Numbered from the stretch's first letter, positions 1 to 10,036 are shown. The stretch: 64,000 nt of DNA from Bdellovibrio sp. (GCA_020725805.1 DYEF01000072.1:1-64000); one strand, 5' to 3'. A program made the numbers and translations. Notes: a model not told the origin generated them from the sequence alone.

Positions 1-191
1 CAAAAAATAACTTTTAATAATAGATGGGGTAGAAAACTGAAAAGTAGAAGTGTTTAAAAACAAGGCTTCACTCTTAATAGTTGGGGGAATTTTTTATCAA
101 GAGGTCTCTGGGATACCCCATTTTCCATATATCCCAGTGCAACGCAAAAAGCTCAAAATATTCTGACAAATTGCTACTGAGTATTATTTTA

Positions 192-220
192 TTGAAAAGG
201 TAAGAACATTATTGTAGAAT
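192..220 (+). promoter_or_regulatory. Sigma70-like promoter TTGAAA-N17-TAGAAT upstream of ceramidase-like lipoprotein gene
   Basis: TTGAAA at 192-197, 17-nt spacer, TAGAAT at 215-220; RBS-like gggaggt before ATG 251. Confidence 0.5.
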
Positions 221-250
221 CACCTGCGTCTTTGACCGGGAGGTCTGTTT

Positions 251-2878
251 ATGAAGAAAATTTCAGTCGTTTTTTTTATTATGATTTTTGTACTTATTGC
301 CTGTAAGGATAATGAGATAATATATTCTGATGCCTCACAGGATGCGTCATTAACCGATACTATGTCTGATATAGGAGAGGACGTTGATATTACGTCCGAT
401 GTGATTGAGAAATCCTGCAAATTTGTTGATGACTGTAACCAGAGACAGGATTGCCGGGATTTCAAATGTGTTACTGCCGAGAAGTGCAGGTGTGAGAATA
501 TCGGTGATGATTTCTGCGGGTGTGCGTATAATAACGGTGAGGTCTGCAGGCCGTTTCACATCTGCTACAAACAGAGATGGATAAGAATATGTGAGACCGA
601 TATGGATTGCAGCGAGGATGCACAGTGCCTTGACGGACTCTGTCAGCCTTACAATTTCAGGATTGAGGTAAAATCCCCGTATCAGGACGGAGGCAAAAAG
701 GGGAATCTCAAGGCCGGATACGGTTTTTCCTATGTGGATGTGCCTGTGGGTGTCTCTATGGCGGGTTACGGTGCAAGAAAGGGTCCGAGGACTCCCTATA
801 ACAAGGAACTCGGAGGTACAACGGGATTCTGGGACAGGCCGACTGTCAAGGCGATTGCCTTTGATAACGGAGCCGAAAGAATTGTATATGTAAGAAACGG
901 TCTCGGCTGGTCACAGGATTATCTGATTTCGGGCATTGCAAAGGAACTTGAGAAGAGACTGGGCGAAAATTATATTGATAAGATTCTGATGAGTTCCTCG
1001 CACTCCCATTCCTATCCTGCGAGATTCTGGCATTTGCTACCGGATATGGGACTGGGCGTTCTGGGGCACGATAAATTCAATAAGGAGATATGGGAAAGGG
1101 TGGTAAAGTCCCACGCTGATGCAGTTGAGATGGCAGTTAAGAATTTGGTACCCGCCCGTATGGGTTATGTCCTCGATGACAATTTCGACCCGGATGATTA
1201 TATCACCCACAACAGGCGTTCCGAATCGATGCCTTATAAGGATTTCAGGAGCGCAGTAATAAAGATAGAGTATGACGGCGGAGAGAAAGACGGAAAGACT
1301 CTGGCTGTTATTATGCGTTACGGTTCTCACGGGACACATATGCAGGATACGCTTATGACCGGTGATGCACCTATTGCGGCGGAGATGATTTCGGAAGAGG
1401 TTCTGGGAGATAAGAACGGATATCATATTCCAGTGCTGTTTATGAACGGAAATGCGGGGAATACATCTCCGGCAGGGGAGAAGAACCCCGACGGGAAAGG
1501 CGTAAACAGAAAGGATATTCATCAGATTCAGGCAATCGGATATTTTGTCTCGAAGTATCTTCTCGAGAAGCTTCCGCTCGTTACCACCAGCAACAATATA
1601 GAGCTTGAGATGATAACCAGAAGGATCCCGTTTGCCCGTAAATATATCGGATACAGCGATAATGAGTTTTACAAGATTGAAAACGGCAAATCTGTCCCGT
1701 ATTATCTCGGTGCTTTCCAGTGCTGTGTCGATTATAAGGAAAGCGGATATAAAGACGGAGAACTTGGCTGCCTCCTCGAGACCACATTCCTGAATTACAA
1801 CAGACCTGTCTATCAGTTTACGAAGACAAGACTTGCGGCTGTCAATCTCGGGGGTCTTAATCTCGTCTCTGTAAACGGTGAACCGTCTGCACAGTACGGG
1901 GAATATGTTATCTCCGAACTGAAGAAGAAGGGTATGAAGGACGTCCTGACAGTCGGTTATTCGATGGACCATCATTTATATGTGCTGCTGAGGGATGAAT
2001 GGCTGCTCGGCGGCTATGAGTCAACAATGAGTATCTGGGGATTCAAGAACGGCGAATATATCGGCAGTCAGTCGATTGAACTTGCATCCCAGCTGTTAAC
2101 GCCTGAGAAGGAAGACAACTCCAATAATGTTAAACCTGAATGGTGGGAGGAGGACGAAACACCAATTACACCGGTTGCCGCAAAGGAAAAACCGGGATTT
2201 TTTGTAAATCCGGAGGCGAATGTGCCGAGAACGGGTATTGTCCTTGTGAAATGGCACGGAGGTCATCCGGGAGTGGATAATCCGGTAATATACCTGCAGA
2301 AGAAAAACGGAAATTCGTTTGAAGATGTCAAATATGCCGGCGGAATAGATTATACGGATTACCGTTTTCATATGATTGTCGAGTTTCTGGGCAATTACAA
2401 GGATAATGCGGACTGGCAGGCGAGATGGGAGGAGAAGGTCAGCTTCAGTTCAGGTATATATCGCTTCAGGGTTAAGGGAAATTATATCGATAACGGGAAG
2501 AATACGTCCTATGAGATATATTCTCAGGAATTCAGTTATAATCCCCTCACGAATCTTATGATAGAGGATATTAAGGTCTCGGGTGGCAATATCTCATTTG
2601 CGGTCAGTTATCCGAAGCCGCAGGACGGAGGTACAAGGCTGCATTCACTTTACACTGCCTACAACGAGCCTTACCCGCTTGAGTTCGACAAAAAGGTTAT
2701 TGTGCGGGTCAAGAAGGATAACGGGGCAGAGGAGGATCTGAATGTTACTCCTGTAAAGGGGACCTTCAGTAACAGAACGGCTTCCTATATTACGATTCCA
2801 TATAAAGGTAGCGGGAATTATGAAATTGTGGTAGAAGACAGTTATGGAAATAAAGGGAGCCTTAAAAGCGACCTGTAA
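251..2878 (+). CDS. Lipoprotein with neutral/alkaline ceramidase-like domain
   Basis: Lipobox LIAC; Asp-rich linker; MAGYGARKGPRTP..., KILMSSSHSHSYPARFW and NGNAGNTSP motifs resemble neutral ceramidase family. Confidence 0.75.
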   Translation: MKKISVVFFIMIFVLIACKDNEIIYSDASQDASLTDTMSDIGEDVDITSDVIEKSCKFVDDCNQRQDCRDFKCVTAEKCRCENIGDDFCGCAYNNGEVCRPFHICYKQRWIRICETDMDCSEDAQCLDGLCQPYNFRIEVKSPYQDGGKKGNLKAGYGFSYVDVPVGVSMAGYGARKGPRTPYNKELGGTTGFWDRPTVKAIAFDNGAERIVYVRNGLGWSQDYLISGIAKELEKRLGENYIDKILMSSSHSHSYPARFWHLLPDMGLGVLGHDKFNKEIWERVVKSHADAVEMAVKNLVPARMGYVLDDNFDPDDYITHNRRSESMPYKDFRSAVIKIEYDGGEKDGKTLAVIMRYGSHGTHMQDTLMTGDAPIAAEMISEEVLGDKNGYHIPVLFMNGNAGNTSPAGEKNPDGKGVNRKDIHQIQAIGYFVSKYLLEKLPLVTTSNNIELEMITRRIPFARKYIGYSDNEFYKIENGKSVPYYLGAFQCCVDYKESGYKDGELGCLLETTFLNYNRPVYQFTKTRLAAVNLGGLNLVSVNGEPSAQYGEYVISELKKKGMKDVLTVGYSMDHHLYVLLRDEWLLGGYESTMSIWGFKNGEYIGSQSIELASQLLTPEKEDNSNNVKPEWWEEDETPITPVAAKEKPGFFVNPEANVPRTGIVLVKWHGGHPGVDNPVIYLQKKNGNSFEDVKYAGGIDYTDYRFHMIVEFLGNYKDNADWQARWEEKVSFSSGIYRFRVKGNYIDNGKNTSYEIYSQEFSYNPLTNLMIEDIKVSGGNISFAVSYPKPQDGGTRLHSLYTAYNEPYPLEFDKKVIVRVKKDNGAEEDLNVTPVKGTFSNRTASYITIPYKGSGNYEIVVEDSYGNKGSLKSDL

Positions 2879-2898
2879 ACTTTAATCCGGAGGATATA

Positions 2899-5127
2899 AT
2901 GAAAAAAATCATCATTATCTCTATCTCTATCTTTGCATCTCTTATGTTCTTTTCTGCCTGTACGGAAGATAAGAAGATTGAGTATGCTGACGGCGGTGCG
3001 GATACTGCACAGACAGAGGATGTAACTGTTACAGAAGATACGGGCGGCGGGGACACAGATGTTACGGAGGATACAGGACCGGTCACTAAGAGGCTCTTCA
3101 AGTACCGGGCATTCTCCGGAGTCTCGATGGGGGCATCGGGCGCCGGAATGATAGGGCTCAAGCACGCAGATAAGTTCGATATTATCGGTGTAATCGGCGG
3201 ATACATTGACTGGGTATATCTCCTGAACTATATGGAAAAGTACCATATGGGCGGTTTCTGTCCGATTCAGCAGATACTGGATAATATCGCCGACATAAAC
3301 GACCCGAACAAGAACCCCAATATTTACTGTGGCAAGAAGCCCCCCATCAATCCTGTAGACAAAGTCTATCTCGAATGGGAGCAGGGTTTCAATCACTGGT
3401 ATTTCTTTGATTCTGGTGGTGCATTTGACCGCGATGAGTATATCCAGTTGTTTCAGGATCTCTCTATGGCACTGGGTAATCCTGGATATTATAATGAAGA
3501 TTCCCCGTATCTGCCGGCAGGTATATCTCCCGCAGAATATCTAAGCTGGATAAATTCTCCTGACAGATGCACAAAGCCGATAGTTATAGACAAGCCGCCA
3601 TATAATTGTCACGCAGAATATAATCCTGAATGTAAATATCCTCTTATATCCTTTTGTGACGGTGAAGAGCCGATCGATAAAAAAGATCCGAAGTATTATG
3701 AGGAGGCAGGCAAGTATGACCCATATTACCCAAGTCATAAAAAGCCTTTCGTTGTGGTAATGGCAGTGGATTACAATCAGAACGGATTAAGGGATTACGG
3801 AGAACCTGTTATTTTTAATTCTCACGAAAGATTTAGAGATACAGGACCAGATGGCTGTTTTGACGAAGATGAAGACGGAAACGGTGGTTGCTGTACAAAC
3901 GACAGAACGAAATGCAAATACGACAAGGCAAATAATCCCGACCCGAACAAGGATAACTACGATGTCTTAAATAACTTCAACGGGAAGGAGAAGAACGGAT
4001 TTTATGATGAAGGTGAGCCGTATGATGATTACGGACTGGACGGAGTCAGGGCGGACAGCAATAAGGGGATTCCGGCTGACTACGGGGAAAACAACGGGAA
4101 ATTCGACTATTCGCCGAATACAATGAATTTCTTTGCACACGACATGAGAATGCAGGTGTTGAAGATCGCAAGAGAGGATATAAATAAGCTTAAAAATCTG
4201 GATATATATATAGATGCCGGAATAAGGGATATATTTCTCTCAGCGGCAGATTCGATCGGGCCGATTGGGGCATTAAGGAATCTTGGACTTGATGCCCGGG
4301 TATATGATGATTTCTATGCAACTCCAAATGCCATCCTGCCAGGATTAACCGAGACTGAGTATATGGATAGTATTCCTCAGATTGATTTTTCCCGCAAGAA
4401 TTTTGGCAGATATGTTCTTGTCAGATATGGGAATCCGAATGCCACACAGAAGCAGATTCTCGACGGGGACGGTGCACACGTGGGTACCGCCTCGCAGGTT
4501 ATCAACAGATTTCTGACATTCCTTGCATTTACTTCGAAGAGATTCCCCAAATGGGATAAGAAGCCTGTGACCTCAGCACTTACAGGGCTGAATCAGAACA
4601 AATGGTTTTACAGCAAGTCTCTGGGTAGCTCACGGAGATATACAATAAGTCTGCCGCCGGGATATTACGATGAGGAGAACAAGGATAAGAGATATCCGGT
4701 TGTATATCTGATGCACGGATACGGAATGGAACCCGGGGATATGGGTGCCGCCGGAAGCATCTTTCAGACTTATATGGCTCAGGGTGCATTGCCTAAATTT
4801 ATTATTGTATATCCGGACGGAAAGTGCTGCTACCGCAATATGAAGACCGATGAGGTTGAGTGTGGCTGCACGGGTTCTCCCAATCACGGAATGCTGCTCT
4901 GTGTCGATAAGGATGGTAAGGAGAGAGATATCCCCGAGTCAGACCTTACGAGGGAGTGCAACAGAGGTTCATTCTATACCAATGCGGTCTCGAATGTCTG
5001 GGCTCAGAGCAGAAAGGATGCTGACAAATTTATCGGCAGATATGAAGATTCGCTGCTCGACCTGATAGAATATATCGACCAGACATACCGTACAAGGGCA
5101 CCTGAAGAGGTAGAAGAGAAGTACTGA
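2899..5127 (+). CDS. Lipoprotein esterase (esterase-D/enterochelin-esterase-like alpha/beta hydrolase) with apparent circular permutation
   Basis: Lipobox FSAC; nucleophile elbow GVSMGASG near the N-terminus; YPVVYLMHGYG...FIIVYPDG...YEDSLLDLIEYIDQTYRT at the C-terminus. Confidence 0.75.
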   Translation: MKKIIIISISIFASLMFFSACTEDKKIEYADGGADTAQTEDVTVTEDTGGGDTDVTEDTGPVTKRLFKYRAFSGVSMGASGAGMIGLKHADKFDIIGVIGGYIDWVYLLNYMEKYHMGGFCPIQQILDNIADINDPNKNPNIYCGKKPPINPVDKVYLEWEQGFNHWYFFDSGGAFDRDEYIQLFQDLSMALGNPGYYNEDSPYLPAGISPAEYLSWINSPDRCTKPIVIDKPPYNCHAEYNPECKYPLISFCDGEEPIDKKDPKYYEEAGKYDPYYPSHKKPFVVVMAVDYNQNGLRDYGEPVIFNSHERFRDTGPDGCFDEDEDGNGGCCTNDRTKCKYDKANNPDPNKDNYDVLNNFNGKEKNGFYDEGEPYDDYGLDGVRADSNKGIPADYGENNGKFDYSPNTMNFFAHDMRMQVLKIAREDINKLKNLDIYIDAGIRDIFLSAADSIGPIGALRNLGLDARVYDDFYATPNAILPGLTETEYMDSIPQIDFSRKNFGRYVLVRYGNPNATQKQILDGDGAHVGTASQVINRFLTFLAFTSKRFPKWDKKPVTSALTGLNQNKWFYSKSLGSSRRYTISLPPGYYDEENKDKRYPVVYLMHGYGMEPGDMGAAGSIFQTYMAQGALPKFIIVYPDGKCCYRNMKTDEVECGCTGSPNHGMLLCVDKDGKERDIPESDLTRECNRGSFYTNAVSNVWAQSRKDADKFIGRYEDSLLDLIEYIDQTYRTRAPEEVEEKY

Positions 5128-5131
5128 GCCT

Positions 5132-6004
5132 ATGGAGTTCTTTTCCGAAATAAGAGACTCCATCGAACTTTTAGAAGAATTCAGAAAGGCCATTATAGAA
5201 TCCGATACAGTCCTTGAGGAGGTCATCTCGGGGATTCACAGGAGCAGGAGTGGCGGGTATAATACCGAATTTCTGGATTACAGAAGTTATGTTTACGGGG
5301 ATGACCTGAGATTTCTGGACTGGAAGGTCTTTCTGAAGAGCAACAGGTATTTTGTCAAAAGATTCGAGGATAACAAGAGAAATTCAGTATATCTCTACCT
5401 TGATAACTCATCATCTATGTTTCAGGGTAATAAATTTTTCAGGTCATTACTGGTTTTGCTATCTGTTGCGAATATCTTTCTGAGGATGAAGGATGATGTC
5501 TTTGTAGTGGTTTCGCAGGAGAGAATCAGAATAAAGGAATCAGGACAGAATCAGCTTATAAATATCATAGGCGAGATTTATCAGAACAGAAAAGAAAGCA
5601 GGGGCGATTTTCTCGGACTTTACAACCGGATGCCGGAAATTGCGGAAAAGAATTCAGTCATCTGTCTCTTTTCGGACCTCTTTTCGGACCCGGATATGGT
5701 CAGAAGTTCGGTCAGTACGATATCGGGCACAGGAATTTATCAGTTCATTTTCCATATCGTTACGAAAGAGGAAATGAATCCGTCAGGAAGAGGGCTTAAA
5801 CTCTTTACAGACCCGGATTCCGATGAGACCCTTCTGATTCAGTGTGATAATATATGGGATGAATACAGAAATGAGCTGCGGTTATATACCGGAGCACTGA
5901 ATGACCTGCTTGTTGCAACCGGAAGAGGGAAGTACATCCTGTGCTCTGATGATATCGGGCTCAGGGATATCCTTCTGAAATTTTTCGAAAAAGAGCGTGA
6001 CTGA
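5132..6004 (+). CDS. DUF58 domain-containing protein
   Basis: HRSRSGGYNTEFLDYRSYVYGDDLRFLDWKVFLKSNRYFVKRFEDN and LYLDNSSSMF typical of DUF58. Confidence 0.88.
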   Translation: MEFFSEIRDSIELLEEFRKAIIESDTVLEEVISGIHRSRSGGYNTEFLDYRSYVYGDDLRFLDWKVFLKSNRYFVKRFEDNKRNSVYLYLDNSSSMFQGNKFFRSLLVLLSVANIFLRMKDDVFVVVSQERIRIKESGQNQLINIIGEIYQNRKESRGDFLGLYNRMPEIAEKNSVICLFSDLFSDPDMVRSSVSTISGTGIYQFIFHIVTKEEMNPSGRGLKLFTDPDSDETLLIQCDNIWDEYRNELRLYTGALNDLLVATGRGKYILCSDDIGLRDILLKFFEKERD

Positions 6005-8010
6005 TGGGTTTTACGAACAGTACATTTCTGTATGCACTCATACTTGCCGTAGTCCCTGTTATTATACACCTCTTCGGGATAAAACGTCCATCAAGAGAGG
6101 TCTTTTCCCCCCTTCCGGTACTTTTGAGAATCAGAAAGAAGATTATCCGGAAGAAGAAGATACATTCACTGATTCTCCTTCTGCTCAGGATTCTGCTCGT
6201 TGCCGGTTCAGTTATGTTCTTTGCCGGATTGTTTGTCAGTTATCCTTCTGCCTCATCTGATTTTAGTGACGGGTGTCTGATACTGATTGATAATTCTCCC
6301 TCCGTAACAGTGAATGCCGATGGCAGGTCTGTCCTCAGCAGAATAATCTCATCGGTTACGGAATATGCCGCAAGAAAGAAGAATCAGTGCGTCAGTTATA
6401 CAGTGATTACACTCTCCGACAGAAAGAGGTTTGATGTTTTGTCTGATAATGTAAAGAGCGATATTTTGCGCGACAGGATATCGGCAGGGCCAAAGAGTGT
6501 GAATATCGAGAGGGATATACCCGAGGTACTTGCAACGGAGAAGGATAAGAGATATAGCAGTATTGTTCTCTTTTCGGATATGTATTCGCACTTCGTGAAA
6601 GAGATATCCGGCTCCCTCAGGATACTGAAGGACAACAATATAGAAATCGAAGAGATTGGTATGCCGGCAGTCTCAAATGCGTTTATTGAGCATATAAGGG
6701 TAGAGCGTTCACAGGAGCAGAGAATAAACCTGATTGTTACTGTGGAAAACGGGGGAGAGTCTGTCTTTTACGGGAGCATAAAGCTGTTCGAGAATGAATC
6801 ACTTCTCGACAAAACGACGGTCAGTCTGGCCCCGTCTGACAGGACAGAGGTATCTTTCGAGATACCGGACGGAAAAGAGAATATCAGGGAACGTTTTTTT
6901 GCCTTCAGAATTGAGGGAGATGACTTCGATTACGACAATACTGAATATTTCTATTACAGGGAGGGCGGTAAAGGGAAGATTCTTCTTGTAAACGGCGAAC
7001 CTTCTCCTGATGAGACGAAGAGTGAAATCTTCTTTCTGTCAAATGCACTTAAAAGCTATTTCGGTGAATCTGTCAGGATCTATTCGGTTCTGGAGGATAT
7101 GCTGCCGGAGACACCACAGTTGTATGATATAATTGCACTTGCAAATGTGAGCGGAATCGATGATATCAAGGCTGGTCTGCTTCTGTCCTATGTAAATGAG
7201 GGCGGAAAACTGTTCATATCACTCGGAAGCAGGATTAATATCAGGGAATATAACAATCTCGATTTTTTGCCTGCGGATATTCTGGGTCTAACGGAGGCAG
7301 ATAAGAATACGGGTATTGTTGCTGAGGATAGTCTCTTCTTCGAGTCTGTGCCTGACATTCTGCAGGGAATCAAAAGAGTAAAACTTAATAAGTTCTTTGA
7401 ATCAAAAGTGAGAAAGGATGCGAAAGTCATATTGAAAACCGCCGGCGGAATGCCGCTTTTGGTAAGCAGAGGTTACGGCAAGGGTCTGGTGATGCTCTAT
7501 ACTACATCTGTTGATATGGATATGAACGACTTTCCGATAAGGAAGAACTATCTTCCGTTCGTCTCTGTCTTGTTTGGCCGTATGCTTGAAGGTTCATCAG
7601 AGAGGAAGATTATTTATGCAAAGGGGAAAGAAGAGGTATCTGTAAGAGTGCAGGAGTGCAGAAACGGGAGTATAAATATTACGGGGAGAAAGTCTTCTGA
7701 AGTAAAGGTATTGTGCAAACAGGACCTCTCGCAGAGAATGATTATAAGTTTTACTGCCCCCTATGAAAACGGTTTTTACAAAATAACGGAAGATAATATC
7801 AATGCAATAATGATAGTCAATCCGGACAAGTCGGAATCCGTTCTTAAGAGAACCGATATCAGCGAAATAAAGAAGAATCTTAACAGGAATCAGAGCAGTA
7901 TTGTATCTCCCAATATCATCAGGGACGGGAAGATGAGTCTGGTCGAGTTTTTATTGCTGCTCTGTGCAGTCGTGCTTCTCTCTGAGATGTTTGTTATGAA
8001 CCGCAGATAG
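6004..8010 (+). CDS. BatA N-terminal / VWA-like membrane protein
   Basis: N-terminus FLYALILAVVPVIIHLFGIKRP plus second TM; degenerate VWA motif LILIDNSPSV; C-terminal TM; TGATG overlap with the DUF58 gene. Confidence 0.8.
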   Translation: MGFTNSTFLYALILAVVPVIIHLFGIKRPSREVFSPLPVLLRIRKKIIRKKKIHSLILLLLRILLVAGSVMFFAGLFVSYPSASSDFSDGCLILIDNSPSVTVNADGRSVLSRIISSVTEYAARKKNQCVSYTVITLSDRKRFDVLSDNVKSDILRDRISAGPKSVNIERDIPEVLATEKDKRYSSIVLFSDMYSHFVKEISGSLRILKDNNIEIEEIGMPAVSNAFIEHIRVERSQEQRINLIVTVENGGESVFYGSIKLFENESLLDKTTVSLAPSDRTEVSFEIPDGKENIRERFFAFRIEGDDFDYDNTEYFYYREGGKGKILLVNGEPSPDETKSEIFFLSNALKSYFGESVRIYSVLEDMLPETPQLYDIIALANVSGIDDIKAGLLLSYVNEGGKLFISLGSRINIREYNNLDFLPADILGLTEADKNTGIVAEDSLFFESVPDILQGIKRVKLNKFFESKVRKDAKVILKTAGGMPLLVSRGYGKGLVMLYTTSVDMDMNDFPIRKNYLPFVSVLFGRMLEGSSERKIIYAKGKEEVSVRVQECRNGSINITGRKSSEVKVLCKQDLSQRMIISFTAPYENGFYKITEDNINAIMIVNPDKSESVLKRTDISEIKKNLNRNQSSIVSPNIIRDGKMSLVEFLLLLCAVVLLSEMFVMNRR

Positions 8011-8018
8011 GCTGTTAT

Positions 8019-8285
8019 AGTCCACAGTCCACGGTCCACAGACAACAGTTCTTAGAGCTGAAGGCTGAAGAGCTGAAGGCGATAGTACTATTAAGGTGGC
8101 TGAGTGGCTTTAGCGTATCGAAGCCACGGTAATATCAGGCGTTTCGATATGCTCGCTTTGCTCACTACTCAACGCCCTTGTGCTTGAAAGGTCGCTGAGT
8201 AACAAAATGTATCGAAGCGACAGACCACATAGGAAGTCCACAGTCCACAGTTATTTAGTGCTGAATAGCTGAAGGCGATAGTGCT
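8019..8285. repeat. Composite intergenic repeat region with REP-like hairpins
   Basis: Two agtccacagtccac and two agctgaaggcgatagt copies surrounding hairpins gtggctgagt...gtatcgaagccac and gtcgctgagt...gtatcgaagcgac. Confidence 0.6.
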
Positions 8286-8387
8286 GAAATTTAATATTGC
8301 TCCACAGACCATATTCGACAGAAGGATTCTTGCGATAATTAAATAAAAATATTTACAAGTAGGTTAAGTATGTGTTAATCTTCTGTT

Positions 8388-9917
8388 ATGAAGCGGTTTA
8401 TCTGGATATCCGTATTTGTTCTGAATCTTTCTATATCTTATTCTCAGGGGTTACCGTCTTATATTCTTGATGGCTCTAATGTAATCTGGTTTGTGCAGAT
8501 TACTGATACACACGTGGACTCTGATGCCCTGAAATATTACAAGGAATATCTACCATGGGTATTGAATGAAGCAGTGCCTCTTATAAATCCGTCGTTTGTT
8601 GTGGTAACCGGTGACCTGACTGATTCTACGAAACCGGCCATACCATATTATGGCTCGGGTCCTCACGAATATGAGTGGCTGAAATATAAGGAAATTTATA
8701 CGAATGCACTTATGACGCCGAGTTTCTACTATGACTGTCCGGGGAATCACGATGCATACGGAGACGGACAACTTGCATACTATCTCAAATATTCTATGCA
8801 GGGTTCATTTACGAACAGCACACAGGCATCTTGGTACATCGATAACGGAAAGGGGATATACCACTTCTTCTATGCCGCAACAACGGCAAATGACGGGAAG
8901 CAGTGGCCCTCGGACAATCAGGAGCTTACTGATGATGAACTGATTCAGATCGACAGATTTCTAAAAGAAAATCCGAACGCCTCGATGAGAATCGCCTTTG
9001 CACACCACGACTATGAAAAAGAGGATGTAAAGAACAAGGAGAGATTTCTTGTACTCCTCAAACAGTACGGTATTCCGTTTTTCGGGCACGGCCACGAGCA
9101 CGACATAGGATTCAGAAAGGGAGACGGGAATATAATCAAATTCAGACTTGACTCTCTGGGACAGTCAGAGGGGAATAATGTGGCAATATGGGCAATCGAT
9201 AATTACAATGTGACGATTAAGGTCTTTAAGGCTATGGCTGCCTTTCCGGCTGCAGTGATTACTGCACCGGCAGATGTGGTTTTGGACGACCCTAAGAACA
9301 AGGTTGAAAATCCGTATGTTCCGCCGGTATCAGTTTACTGCAAAAACGCTCCGGTGCGGGCACTGGTATTTTCGAAGGCAAATAATCCTGATGTAACATT
9401 CAGAATCGATAACGGCAAAGAGACCGCTATGACAAAGAGAAAGAAGAATCCTTATCAGTACAGAGGATATTTTGACGCAACTGCTCTTGGAACCGGTCTT
9501 CACACGATTACGGTTATTGTCAAGTCGGATATAACAAGGGAGACTAAAAACGAGTTTTATATCTCCGATATCCCCTGTGAATTAGGAGAAGAGGATAGTG
9601 ATGAGATAATTACCGAAGATGCCGGTTATGAACTGCCCAAGGATTCTGCTCGGGATGATATCAGTATGTCAGATGATTTTGGATTAGATGATTATACTGA
9701 GGAGAATACAGATATTGTGGTCTATGAAGATATATTTGATGACGTTGCTGACGGTCAGGATGATACAGAAATATATGACATTGCAGATACTAATGTCATA
9801 AAAGACGCAGGTTCAAAAGACATCTATTCAGCCGATATAATTATAAATAAACCAGACACCTCAGAAAAAGATTCTGACTCAGATTCCTCCGGCTGCAGCT
9901 GCAACTTTATTTACTGA
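8388..9917 (+). CDS. Exported metallophosphoesterase with Asp-rich C-terminal linker and SDSSGCSC tail
   Basis: Signal peptide; metallophosphatase motifs TDTHVDSD, GDLTD, GNHD, HHD, GHGHEHD; C-terminus DSDSDSSGCSCNFIY. Confidence 0.85.
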   Translation: MKRFIWISVFVLNLSISYSQGLPSYILDGSNVIWFVQITDTHVDSDALKYYKEYLPWVLNEAVPLINPSFVVVTGDLTDSTKPAIPYYGSGPHEYEWLKYKEIYTNALMTPSFYYDCPGNHDAYGDGQLAYYLKYSMQGSFTNSTQASWYIDNGKGIYHFFYAATTANDGKQWPSDNQELTDDELIQIDRFLKENPNASMRIAFAHHDYEKEDVKNKERFLVLLKQYGIPFFGHGHEHDIGFRKGDGNIIKFRLDSLGQSEGNNVAIWAIDNYNVTIKVFKAMAAFPAAVITAPADVVLDDPKNKVENPYVPPVSVYCKNAPVRALVFSKANNPDVTFRIDNGKETAMTKRKKNPYQYRGYFDATALGTGLHTITVIVKSDITRETKNEFYISDIPCELGEEDSDEIITEDAGYELPKDSARDDISMSDDFGLDDYTEENTDIVVYEDIFDDVADGQDDTEIYDIADTNVIKDAGSKDIYSADIIINKPDTSEKDSDSDSSGCSCNFIY

Positions 9918-10036
9918 TTGGGTGGACTATTTTATTTTTAGAATCAAATTAAAATTTAGATAAGATTTAATACCGAAGAGCTGAAGTTTTGATAATAACG
10001 GTTTTAAGCTATTTTTAGAATTTTGGGGTATTTCTG

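Noticed and set aside
1037-1975. 312-aa minus-strand ORF
   Set aside because: Antisense to the ceramidase-like gene, no signal or domain pattern; incidental open frame
2842-3396. 184-aa minus-strand ORF
   Set aside because: Antisense to the start of the esterase lipoprotein gene and low-complexity complement; not convincing
8011-8387. CRISPR array
   Set aside because: Repeats are irregular palindromic modules, not evenly spaced direct repeats with unique spacers; no cas genes in the window
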